A DNA stretch of 62,000 nt from Adiantum capillus-veneris. Lineage: Eukaryota; Streptophyta; Polypodiopsida; Polypodiales; Pteridaceae. The notes beneath the pieces were generated by a model, which ran no database searches, was not told the DNA's origin, and saw nothing but the letters and a program-made list of their open reading frames with translations. Numbering within the stretch: position 1 is the stretch's first letter; every line of letters begins with the position of its first letter. Below, one piece after another: positions 1-8,772 of the stretch. The position numbers and the translations under genes are program-made. The stretch is from NCBI GenBank assembly GCA_014529385.2, contig CM043962.1:53155905-53217904 (forward strand), in the 5' to 3' direction.

Positions 1-169
1 TAGCTGTTGCGCAGGCTTTAGATATTTGGAAGTTCTCAGTACACTAACAGGCCCTGCAATCACCAACATAGTGTTAATGGCAGAGAAAATTTCTGCATCA
101 GGCAGATAACTACGCCCATCATCTGTAGAGCGCGGATTGTTAATGAAATTGCTACCTTTTGAATGCAAG
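1..169. other. Non-coding flank of the 170-1567 exon
   Basis: No coding signal is visible. On the minus strand this lies directly downstream of the stop codon of the long exon at 170-1567, so it is probably its 3' untranslated region. No clear polyadenylation signal was identified. Confidence 0.3.
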
Positions 170-1567
170 CTAGACAACATATAATATACCTGAGCGTGAG
201 TACGTGAGATCCAGGCTGAGAAAATCACTTGATTTCCTGCCTAGAGAGAGATCCTCAGGCTGAATATAACGTGCAAGGGCCCCTGCTGCGCCGTCTACAA
301 TTGGCAGCAGGGGGCTGATGCTCGGCTGGGAGAACATACCAGCAGCATTATGCCCTGCACTATGGAATGCTAATTCGCTGTTGGCGATAATTGCACTCTG
401 CCTGCTCGGCATACAGCTATAGCTGCTATATGGAGTCTCTACCTCGACCGCCTGTTGCTGCACAAAAGACCTTTGAGAAGATGTGAATAGATTTTCACTG
501 CCCTCCCTGGAGTAGCTTTCCTCCAAGGGAAAATGAGGGTTTGTGTTGGCTACAATACCAAACTGATGTCTGCCATCTGCAGCCATCTGAGCTTGATCCG
601 ATAGCTGCTGCGTACATGGACCTTTGCTCATAGGATCCGCCACCGAATCGTGGTTATTGGCAAGAAGGGAGCTCCGAAGCAGTAAGTGCTGTGCGTTCAA
701 ATACACACCACCAGCATTCCGTGCTTCGTATGCAGCTGCTGAAGGGCAATGCTGCAGTATACTGTTGTTGCTAATCTCAATTGCGCCCACATTGGCTGCT
801 GCCTGCACACAGTTTAGCAAGAGAAGCTCTTTACAGGCCGCATTGGCCGCCATATTGTTTGCAAAGTTTCTGCTATCCCGCCTAGTTGTTGAATGGCCAG
901 CAGTGAACTGTTGCTGGAGGCTAATAGGTGCTGACATATTGATATGCCAGTCTTCAGAAATGCCATTAGCTAGCACTGAAGCCGCTGGCTTTATGACTTG
1001 AGGATAAGGTTCAGTGTGATCGATCCTGCTAAGCTTTTCTGCCCTCATGTCCACTTTGACGTTTGCTCTTTCCATTTCTTCGGCCTCTGCCGTCTGCATC
1101 GCCAACAGCCTGATCATCGATTGAAATCTCATATCTTCTGCTTCAGTAGCACCAGAACAGACCTCTGCCATGGGCTGATCGCACGAAATATCTGATCTTT
1201 GAGAGTGCTCATCGCGTCGGCAAGTATCCGAAGTACCCTCCAGCTTGATGATCTGCGAAATATAACCAGGGTTTGAAAGGTCTCCGGTACTCCTTTCCGG
1301 TTCTGCCCGGCTTGCTGCTGCACGGGCATATTGTGCGGAGAAGAATTGGTGTGAATCTTGAGAATTAGGCAGGGGAACCTGCTGCATGTCATTTCCATGA
1401 ACATTGAAGGAAGGCCTAGGGCACAGGGTAGTTGAATCTGTATGCGCTATACTTGGAGCGCCATAATGCTGGCCATAACTAATTGCGCCTGCAGAAACGA
1501 GCTGAGCAAGCTGGTAGTTGAAGCTGGACATACTGTTCAGATGACCACCGGGTCTTGTTGCACACAA
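170..1567 (-). CDS. Unknown Ser/Ala/Gln/Asn-rich protein with C-terminal LxLxL (EAR-like) motif; probable terminal exon
   Basis: A 465-codon open frame without stops, in sequence richer in GC than the surrounding DNA. I do not recognise the family. The first in-frame ATG is at 1531-1529, about 12 codons in; the frame is open upstream to a TAA near 1611. It may therefore be the last exon of a longer protein whose 5' exons are not recognised. The protein is low-complexity, rich in S, A, Q, N and H, without membrane segments. Near the C-terminus it has PEDLSL and then LSLDL (206-220), which fits the LxLxL form of the EAR motif used by plant repressors to recruit TOPLESS-type corepressors. Matches to the sumoylation pattern (IKLE, VKVD) are also present. 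Nuclear transcriptional regulation is plausible, but no DNA-binding domain is seen here. A chance ORF is less likely given its length and composition. Confidence 0.5.
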   Translation of the reverse strand: MCATRPGGHLNSMSSFNYQLAQLVSAGAISYGQHYGAPSIAHTDSTTLCPRPSFNVHGNDMQQVPLPNSQDSHQFFSAQYARAAASRAEPERSTGDLSNPGYISQIIKLEGTSDTCRRDEHSQRSDISCDQPMAEVCSGATEAEDMRFQSMIRLLAMQTAEAEEMERANVKVDMRAEKLSRIDHTEPYPQVIKPAASVLANGISEDWHINMSAPISLQQQFTAGHSTTRRDSRNFANNMAANAACKELLLLNCVQAAANVGAIEISNNSILQHCPSAAAYEARNAGGVYLNAQHLLLRSSLLANNHDSVADPMSKGPCTQQLSDQAQMAADGRHQFGIVANTNPHFPLEESYSREGSENLFTSSQRSFVQQQAVEVETPYSSYSCMPSRQSAIIANSELAFHSAGHNAAGMFSQPSISPLLPIVDGAAGALARYIQPEDLSLGRKSSDFLSLDLTYSRSGILYVV

Positions 1568-2607
1568 GGCTGCTATGAGCGCACGAGGAAGCTGGCGCAG
1601 GTAGGCTTATAATTCGGTATTGAGGCTTCACTGCAAAAGAAGGCTGATTCCAATATGCCGATGGGGCAAACAGTGACATTGTCGACCTTGTACTGCTGGA
1701 ATGAATAGGGAGGAGCTTGGCCTACAGAGACTATGTTACTGAAGAATGCTCTCGCCATGTCGACGAGGTAGGCTTTTCTTCATGGCTCTTCGCTTTCCTG
1801 TGAACAGGTATAAGGTGCCAGTACAGCTAGCTAGGATGAGAAGGCAGTAGGGTCCACGTTTGATGGTTCCGTTAAAGTTCATGCGCGAGCAAGTACTTTA
1901 AACTTTTGACTCCATTGCAGTAAAAGCTGCTCGATCTGCTCAAAGCGTGGTTATGGGCATTAATAAGCTGCTAATTAAGCTGCTTAAGCGCAGGGTAAAA
2001 GCGAGCTATTCTAGAGCACAGAAGAAAAGCATGGAAAGAAGGTTAATCTGCAGACCCACGTCCAGCAATGGACGTTGTCATCTTCCAGCAGCACTAGCTA
2101 GAAAGAAGTCGCAGCCTCCTGTAGCAAGATTGCGCCCACATTATGAGCTCAGTAATTACTCACGGGGAGTCAAGGATTCTTTACCCACAGTGAACTTGCT
2201 GCAAAACATTTACACGCAAATTACATTTGACTGTGTGTGCGGAAATTGTAACGTGCTGCGATGATGGCTTTGGTTGAAAGGAGGAGCGGCAAAAGACAGT
2301 GACAAAGACAAAGAAAGCATGTAGCCAGGTGCGTGGCGATGGGAAGCTTGAAGCTACTAGATGATACCGCAGAGCTACTCAGGGGCAAGAATTGCTAGTT
2401 CTGCGCAAGTCATCTTGCATGCAGAGTAGCTAAGCCCTCCGGTGATGAAACCTAAATTACGCAGACTCGTTTCTCGCATTGGGAAAGAAACTTTCCTAAC
2501 ATTTCTAGGGTTTCTAGTTAGTGTCAGGCCCACGAGCCTTATGTGGACCGCGGGGCCCATCTCTAGCATCCACATCCTTGAATGGTGCGTTTGAAACCCT
2601 TCACACA
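1568..2607 (-). other. Possible upstream exon/intron territory of the 170-1567 gene
   Basis: Only short open frames occur here. On the minus strand a pyrimidine-rich stretch ending TTTTGCAG (about 1633-1640) looks like a 3' splice site, but it does not join the long exon in frame in an obvious way. I cannot assign exons with confidence. Confidence 0.2.
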
Positions 2608-2614
2608 TTTTATA
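2608..2614 (-). promoter_or_regulatory. Candidate TATA box (TATAAAA) on minus strand
   Basis: Minus-strand TATAAAA sits in a locally GC-rich block about 1 kb upstream of the 170-1567 exon and in the right orientation to drive it. Just upstream (2632-2665) is a nested palindrome, TGGCTAA-GGGGG-CT-CCCCC with TTAGCCA. This is motif evidence only; TATA-like strings are common in AT-rich DNA. Confidence 0.2.
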
Positions 2615-2619
2615 ACCCT

Positions 2620-3600
2620 CACTTCCATGGGTGGCTAAGGGGGCTCCCCCATGGGCCTTTAGCCATGATGTGCGTGCTCCATAGAGGCTTGAGATAGGTT
2701 GTGGAGTAATGGCCTGGTCGCGTGAGACTGCCGTCCAGCCTTCCTGTGGAGCTGGGTGGGCAAGCAACGAAATGAACTGCACAAAATAACTGGTGGTCGG
2801 ATTCACACGGCGCCACGTTTTCGCAGAACAAAGACGAGCCACTTTTTTGTAAAATTAAAAAACAGCGGATCCCTTGCTCCCACAATCGATCGAGAGAGGC
2901 ACCATCACCTTGGTCGGGTTGTTGAAGATGGCAGGTGCTCGCAGGGCGTTTTTCTAGTCACAGGCAGCTTCAAATCCCTTGATTTCATTCTGCTGCAGCG
3001 CCTGCAAGCCTATGTTGTTGCCTCTGGTCGCCAAGGAGCTAGACCTCACGCCTCTGCCAGATCTGCTAAGCGAGCTTGGCCCTAGATTGGTGAACAATAA
3101 TGCAGCCCTTTGTCCCATGGTGCTTGTGACATGAGACAGATTTGGGACGATTGCAAATGTATGCCAATGAGATTATCTTCAACCAAGCAGCAAGACATGG
3201 ACTTCGCTTGGCAAGTGAGCACGGATAAGTCTCAATGTCTATTGCCTCACCAACTTGCAAATGCTTGTCTTATGTCCATTGTTTATCTCTTGATTGTTGG
3301 ATATTCTCAACAACACATATGTATACAATGAGATTGTTGTGAAGTTGATGTATGTATGTAGTGAGACTTCTATCAGATTGTTATGCATTCAGTGATATTG
3401 TTGCGAAAGTTGACCATATGCATGTAGTGAGAGTTCTGCAAGATTATTGGCTTGAAGTACCGATCTTATGTTGAGCCTGGCTCTATGCACATTTGAATTT
3501 ATGCCACGAATTGTGAGAAGATCTGACTAGAACTTGTACATCGAAGTATGCCAACTTGTGGGTTCAAAGTCATTGTTTTTCATTATAGCATTTTCCATTG
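2620..3600. other. Intergenic, no supported gene
   Basis: The open frames here are short, overlap each other and lack recognisable motifs. A degenerate tandem repeat (3327-3448) and an AT-rich stretch precede the Harbinger relic. Confidence 0.4.
3327..3448 (+). repeat. Imperfect tandem repeat, two units of about 65 bp
   Basis: Unit 1 (about 3334-3380) and unit 2 (about 3399-3446) share a layout: TTGTTG, then GAAGTTGA or GAAAGTTGA, then ATGTAGTGAGA, then TTCT and AGATT. They differ by several substitutions and small indels, so this is an old duplication. Confidence 0.5.
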
Positions 3601-3620
3601 GAAGTTGTCGTTAGTAAAGC

Positions 3621-4702
3621 ATGGCCTCTCAACAACAAGTGCTCTTCTCAATCATGCGTGGTCTACTCTTTATGCTTCTACAATTGCTTCAACGAAGGCA
3701 GCAAACAACACGAAGCCATCTTGAAGCTTCTCAGTTACTTAGTAATCACCAAAAAAGGTTAGCTTGTGCAAGGAGCATAGATTGTTGTATTCACTGCTTT
3801 GATACAAATGCATATTGAGCACTTCAACTTCAAAGCTTGCATTGCACAACATGCAATCTCAAATCGGTACGTGAAAGGACGGACACTTAGGTGGTTGAAT
3901 TATTATGTTGGTTTTGTTCAAGCTGATGAGAAAAGATTTAAGAGAATTTTTAGATTACCTTAAGATCTCTTTGAGAACCTCGCTGAGCTTCTTTAGGAGT
4001 AGTTGCAACAAGGTAAGATACCATAGTCATTTTTAAGTATACAAGGTAGAGTTCTTTCGGTTGAGAAGCAAGTGGTGATTGGTATATTTTGTTTGGCACC
4101 AGGCACTTCAACCATGGCCATTAGTGAGTTGTTTGGTGTTGAAACATCCACAGTTGTTGAGACTATCAATCATTTTATACATGCCTTCTTGGTCCATCGA
4201 TGCCACTTTATAGCTTGGCCTAGAAGCTTATCTCATATCAACAAGGTCAAGGCAAGTTTTTTTTATAAGAAAGGCTTACCTAATGTGTGTGGGGCTATGG
4301 ACGCAACGCACATTGTCATGGAGAGGCCACAAGGTGAGCTAAGTTTGGATTGGTATGATCGGAAGAAAGACTATTCCATGTTGGTTCAATGCGTAGTGGA
4401 TAGTGACATGCAATTTTTGGATGTTTTTGTTGGTTTTCCAAGGTCTTTCGATGATGCTAGATTGCTTCAAAATTCAGTATTTTATTATTGTGCAATCGTG
4501 GTTTGATTCTAAATGGTGCCAAGTATACAAATGGTTCTTTCTCAATAAGAGAATATATTGTGATGGGTATCCCTTGCTTCCAAGGCTTATGAGACCGTAT
4601 ATGACCCCCTCCACTCCAACTGAGCAGATTTTCAACTACAAGATTTCATCTACTAGAAGTGTGGCTAAACAATCTTTCTACTGGCTTCAGGGATTTCATT
4701 AA
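3621..4702 (+). pseudogene. PIF/Harbinger-type transposase relic (DDE_Tnp_4 nuclease)
   Basis: The clearest part is 4072-4506. It reads through the helix-turn-helix-like TSTMAISELFGVETSTVV, then the nuclease core with CGAMDATHI (first catalytic Asp), WYDRKKDYSMLVQ and the DVFVGFPRSFDDARLL block (second Asp), all characteristic of Harbinger transposases. Upstream codons from about 3879 continue the N-terminal region (EKRFKRIFRLP, then GRVLSVEKQV) but contain several stops. Downstream, after a frame change near 4500, 4530-4700 continues with GYPLLPRLMRPY and a degraded TEQIFNYKISSTR segment where the third acidic residue should lie. The 3621-3818 frame may be N-terminal. Multiple stops and at least one frameshift mean no functional enzyme can be made. 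The family call is secure; the exact ends are not. Confidence 0.85.
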
Positions 4703-4787
4703 CGTAATCACGATCGAGTGATTACGTAAATAACTCTAGTATAATTTACACAAAAAAATCACGTGATCACGTTAATTGTTAACGTGA
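4702..4787. repeat. Cluster of palindromes directly after the Harbinger relic
   Basis: Three inverted repeats lie in 86 bp. 4702-4727 has perfect 10-bp arms ACGTAATCAC/GTGATTACGT around a 6-bp centre. 4758-4767 is the palindrome ATCACGTGAT containing a CACGTG core. 4767-4787 has 9-bp arms TCACGTTAA/TTAACGTGA around TTG. They share the ATCACGT theme. They could be subterminal binding sites of the adjacent transposon, or host G-box-like sites. The sequence pairing is certain; the role is inferred. Confidence 0.6.
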
Positions 4788-4833
4788 CCTTGATTTTGAC
4801 GTGCAAAAACCTAAAGAGCCGGTTAGTTCTCCG

Positions 4834-4910
4834 GGCATTTTCATTTTCCCTACGGGTCTGCCAGGTATATGCAGCAGCCCAGCGAGCCCGTCGGGAAAAT
4901 AAAAGATACC
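4834..4910. repeat. Imperfect inverted repeat (about 23-bp arms)
   Basis: The left arm 4834-4856 and right arm 4887-4910 pair with few mismatches and end in CTACGGG and CCCGTCGGG. A further GACGGG follows at 4911. Repeated CGACGGG/CCCGTCGG strings are typical of subterminal regions of plant DNA transposons, so this may be a transposon end or MITE fragment. Confidence 0.45.
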
Positions 4911-4924
4911 GACGGGAGTAATTA

Positions 4925-5826
4925 TATATAGTGAATAGTGTACTAACCCCGGTCTTTTAGCTAGGAAAATCCTTGGGGAGTGTATCCGAGTGCCGGGTAT
5001 TGTCATCTCCTTGTGAATTGACCTAAGGTTACAGAGTCACAGGTCCTTTTTTTGGGCCGAACGTGATTCTTAATTCGGCAACCACTTCTAAAAAAATTTA
5101 ATTCGTTTACCGACATAAAGGTACGAAACCAAAACAACTGAAAACTTGAAGAATCATGCTCATTGTGAAGAAGCCATTGGTCCAAATGAGGGTTGTAATT
5201 GGTTTTAGAAGATGAGCATATGTAAATGACGAGTCGATAGTCAAGGGTCGGATGTCCTCTACTAGTGTACCGGGTATATAAAGATCCTTGAAGTCTTGCA
5301 TTTGAGTTGATTTACAATATAAGAGTTATAATCCTTGATTGGGTTAAAATAGCTTTTATATATTGAATTGGTTGCATGGGTGGGCTACAATCCTTCACTG
5401 GGTACAAGTAGTCCCCAATTGGGTGATTATATTAAAGATTTATTTGCGTTAGTTCATCCATTGATTTATACAAAGAGTGTATTATGTATTACGATAGATT
5501 ATTAGTGCATGAAATGACGAATCATATATTTTATTGCTTTCGTTTGTTTTTTTGTAGCAAATGAAATTAGATGTGCCTTATTGTTTGCAAATCAAAGTGG
5601 ACACATAAATAATTATTATGCCATGTATAGACTACATTGCAATGTGTATGGTTGCTCACAATATAGGTGATCGATATGTGGATTGATTGACGTGCATTGA
5701 AAATCTCATATGTGTATCATGGTTACTTTCATATTGAATGGTTTTTAAATTATAATATATATTAAAAATAAAAAAAATGTGTTCAAAAATGAACATCTTG
5801 TTCTTTTCTCTTCAGTTTTAAAAGCA
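4925..5826. other. AT-rich DNA upstream of the hAT gene; possible splice acceptor near 5813
   Basis: No coding frame of note. A pyrimidine tract ending TTCTCTTCAG (about 5806-5815) lies 12 bases before the hAT start codon, so an upstream non-coding exon and intron are possible. No terminal inverted repeat of the hAT element could be fixed. Confidence 0.3.
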
Positions 5827-6115
5827 ATGGAGCAAAATGTGGGCATAAGTGGTATGAAGAAGCCAAAGAATAAAAAAGCTCCTGGCAAAGAGTGGGATTA
5901 TGCTCACAACATATGCAGCTGATATATGGATTGGCAATGTAAATTTTGTGACACAACAAAATCTGACGGTGCACCACATATTAGGGATCATTCTCTGGAT
6001 AGCGCTAAAAACAGTTGTAAGAAATGTGAACATTCTCAGGCACCTACAGTTGCAAAGCGTTTGAGAGAAGAGCTCGTGAAAAAGGGTGGCAAGAGACCAC
6101 ACATATATAGCTCTG
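5827..6115 (+). pseudogene. hAT transposase, N-terminal part with BED zinc finger (split by Gypsy-1)
   Basis: An ATG at 5827 opens a lysine-rich leader (MKKPKNKKAPGKEWDYAHN), then one in-frame TGA at 5920-5922. The same frame continues into a BED-type finger: WQCKFCD (Cys pair) followed by PHIRDH (His pair), then a basic stretch. The frame runs into the Gypsy-1 LTR at 6116. It resumes at 19633 in the same frame once one copy of the 6-bp duplication GCTCTG is discounted, giving the remaining transposase at 19633-21464. BED fingers bind DNA and are standard at the N-terminus of hAT transposases. The TGA is either a mutation or lies in a removed segment; a downstream ATG (5926) precedes the finger. 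Confidence 0.75.
6110..6115. repeat. Target-site duplication GCTCTG (left copy) of Gypsy-1
   Basis: GCTCTG immediately precedes the LTR's 5'-TG and recurs at 19633-19638 immediately after the other LTR's CA-3'. The two outer flanks join in frame within the hAT gene. Confidence 0.85.
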
Positions 6116-6366
6116 TGTAATGGAATTTGCCTATTCAATTTGAGAGTAGCGGAATTTAATGAGAGTACTTTCAAGAAATGATTTTGTGAGCATAGCGGGT
6201 AGACATAATTGAAGATAGCAACATAATCATAGCAATTAGTTAACTTGGCATAGACAATACTTTTGCAAGAGAGAGAACTTAGATAACATGACAACAGTTG
6301 AGGACCAGATTTATGTGGAGCCGGTCCCCCTTCCAATAGGCATTTGTATTATGATTTCTCTCATAT
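6116..6366 (-). repeat. Gypsy-1 3' LTR, distal (U5-side) fragment
   Basis: It matches the start of the intact LTR at 17999-18250 almost base for base (TGTAATGGAATTTGCC onward) up to ATGATTTCTC and slightly beyond, then stops matching near 6366-6370, where copia-associated sequence begins. Confidence 0.85.
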
Positions 6367-7416
6367 TAGAGCTCAGATCGAGGCTCGGGGCAGCACTGCA
6401 GGAGGCTAGAGTCACCAGCTCAGATTGGAGTAAAATTCGACAGGCGAAGACACAGCCCCAAATCATTCTGAGGTCATCTCGGCCACCGTTCGGCTTCGAC
6501 AAAGGTCTGCGCAGGCCATTTTCGACTACGTGGTCTCGACGGGTGCAAATCCGACTCTGCAAATTTGGGGTTTTCGGTCTACGACTGCAGGTGCTGAGGA
6601 TATCGACACTCCCAGAGTGTTGATTTGTGGTTGTCTACACATCGAAGGACGGCTCACAGTTCTTGGAGGCGTGTTACATACGACAAGGGCGCATCTACAC
6701 ACAAACTGTAGGCGACATCCACTAGTTCATGAGGTAGCTTGTGTTTGCTGCTTGATATTCCAGATTTCATCCTGACATTGCAGGTACATCCACATGGGAT
6801 GTATTGTCAGAGATGATGTATGTCTGTTGAGGGTTTGCTGGCTGTGAGTCACGCAGCAAACAACCGCCGCAGCGGTTACAGCATACAGTGGGAAACTTGT
6901 GGATGTATGACTTTATGGGAAGTCTATGTACTGTCAGATTTACTGCAGCCTTTGTTGAGGGTCGAGTGAGGTTTTATTGAGCTGGGGGATTCTCGAATGT
7001 TGAGATCCTTTCGGTGATATAGGTCTTGGAGCGATCCCTCGAGCACCCTTAGATAGGCAGCTAGGATGTATTGACTGTGAGTTAGACAGTTGGGATTGCA
7101 TCTTTGCTTTACTGCCGTTGAGGCATTGTCGCAGTCTATGCTTAAAGGACAGTGACAGGACAGTCAGAGACAGTACAGGTGCAGGACAGGTTTACCCGCA
7201 GCTTACAGTGTCAGAGAGACAATGGTTTTTTGAGTTGTTTTTTGGTCTGTTTTTAGTACACCAGAGCCATTTTACAAAGGAGACTCTGCAAAAATTTCTG
7301 CAGAATCTGAAGCTTTCTTGGTTCATTTGACAGGTTGATATTGGTTCAGAGGTCAATTTACAGGGGAAACTCTGCTGAAATTTTCCTAGGAAAGTAAACC
7401 ACTGTGAAGCGTAGCT
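6367..7416 (+). other. Copia-1 leader without a recognisable 5' LTR
   Basis: Roughly 1 kb precedes the gag ATG. It does not match the 3' noncoding end of the element, nor any other part of the window. The first half is relatively GC-rich, the second half T/G-rich. TGGTTCAGAG near 7344 differs from the tRNA-Met primer site TGGTATCAGAG by one missing A and may be the primer site. Short ORFs here look random. Confidence 0.5.
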
Positions 7417-8508
7417 ATGGCTGGATCACAGGACATTGCTCTTTACAATATCAAGAAGCTGGATGGAACCAATTTCCCATTGTGGAAGAAGCAGATTTGG
7501 CACGTGTTGGTACAAAAGAAGCAGATAAAACCTATAAAGCTCAAGGAGATAAAACCAGAAGATATGGACGAAGATGAATGGAGCGAAATGGATGAATTGG
7601 CACTTTCTACCATTATGCTGACTTTGGCAGAAAGCGTTTACTTCAATGTAGCAGACGAGATGTCGGCTTATCAAGCATGGTTAAAGCTGAGTGATCTTTA
7701 TGAGAAGCAGAGTGCAGCTTCACAGGTATACTGGCTTAAGAAGCTTGTTGACTTGAAGATGAAAGAAGGGACACCTATGTCCAATCATCTGAATGAATTC
7801 AACACAATCTATAGTCAGTTGTCAGCTCAAGGTGTCAAGTTTGATGAACCTGTTAGAGCTATGTTCCTGTTGATCACATTGCCGGAAAGTTGGGACACTT
7901 TTCGCACAGCTTTGAGTAATTCTGCACCTCCAGATGGTTTGAACATAGCAGGTGTAGAAGGAAGTCTTCTTACTGAAGAAACCAATAGAAAGACGATGGA
8001 CAAAGGCAAAGGAACAGCCTTAGTTGTCAGGGGAAGGACCAAAGAAAAGTACAAAGGTGGAAAGAGGAATCAGTCTCGTAGCAAGTCCCGCAGTGCTAAA
8101 GGCAAGAGTGACATAGAATGCTACCATTGTGGCAAGAAGGGTCACATGAAAAGAGACTGCAGAGAATGGAAAGCAAAAAAAGTCAAAGAGAAAGCTGAAG
8201 ACCATGGTGAGAAGAACAAGTCCTCAGTGAAGATTCAAGAAATAAATGTGACAAACACTGTTGCAGAGGATGACAGTCTAGTGTCAGGAGACATCTACTT
8301 CTTGAAGAATACAATGGACTCAGCTCTTCTTACAGCATCTGATGGAAATGCACTGAGTGACTGGATTATAGACTCAGGGGCATCACTTCATGTGTCTCCA
8401 AACAAGGAGTGGTTTACTTCTTATGTGACCACAAAAGATCATGTTCGGCTAGGCAATGGGCAGACATGTGAGATCTTAGGTGTTGGAGATGTTCAATTGA
8501 AGTTTTAG
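7417..8508 (+). CDS. Copia-1 Gag and protease (N-terminal part of polyprotein)
   Basis: 363 codons from an ATG. Residues about 10-165 form the copia Gag region: LDGTNFPLWKKQI, the LSDLYEK segment and an ITLPESWDTFRTAL block. A basic linker leads to a CCHC zinc knuckle, CYHCGKKGHMKRDC (C235-C248), for genomic RNA binding. The aspartic protease follows with WIIDSGASLHVS (catalytic Asp in the DSG triad, 319-321) and LGNGQTCEILGVGDV. The frame stops at TAG 8506-8508, where related proteins keep reading (KF-x-NGSSFTLKNVRH). The stop therefore lies inside the protease and is probably a CAG-to-TAG mutation. Confidence 0.92.
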   Translation: MAGSQDIALYNIKKLDGTNFPLWKKQIWHVLVQKKQIKPIKLKEIKPEDMDEDEWSEMDELALSTIMLTLAESVYFNVADEMSAYQAWLKLSDLYEKQSAASQVYWLKKLVDLKMKEGTPMSNHLNEFNTIYSQLSAQGVKFDEPVRAMFLLITLPESWDTFRTALSNSAPPDGLNIAGVEGSLLTEETNRKTMDKGKGTALVVRGRTKEKYKGGKRNQSRSKSRSAKGKSDIECYHCGKKGHMKRDCREWKAKKVKEKAEDHGEKNKSSVKIQEINVTNTVAEDDSLVSGDIYFLKNTMDSALLTASDGNALSDWIIDSGASLHVSPNKEWFTSYVTTKDHVRLGNGQTCEILGVGDVQLKF

Positions 8509-8772
8509 AATGGCTCTTCTTTCACGCTGAAGAATGTGAGACATAGTCCCACAATTACAAAGAGCTTGATCAGCACAGGTTTACTTGATGATGCTGGCTA
8601 CGCCACCACCTTTGGACAGAACATGTGGAAGATATCCAAGGGTTCTATGACAGTAGCACATGGAGTAAAGTCTGGAGGACTTTACATGATTTATGTATCA
8701 AATGTCTCTAAAAATGTAATCAATGTAACCGAGTAGCCGAACGTTTCTTTGTAGCATAGCCGGTTAGGACAT
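8509..8772 (+). pseudogene. Copia-1 protease end and GAG-pre-integrase region, interrupted
   Basis: The same frame as gag continues: FTLKNVRHSPTITKSLIS, then SLIS/GLLDDAGYATTF and GGLYMIYV, then NVSL-stop-HSRLGHM. The last is the GAG-pre-integrase signature with TAG in place of Trp. Stops are TAG at 8734-8736 and 8752-8754. The next long open frame begins within this domain. Confidence 0.85.

Noticed and set aside
624-1001. Plus-strand ORF opposite the long minus-strand exon
   Set aside because: It is the antisense shadow of the 170-1567 exon, with a Cys/Leu/Ala-rich composition typical of such shadows and no domain.
2375-3085. Overlapping ORFs on both strands
   Set aside because: Mutually overlapping, no recognisable motif or coding-like composition; left as intergenic.
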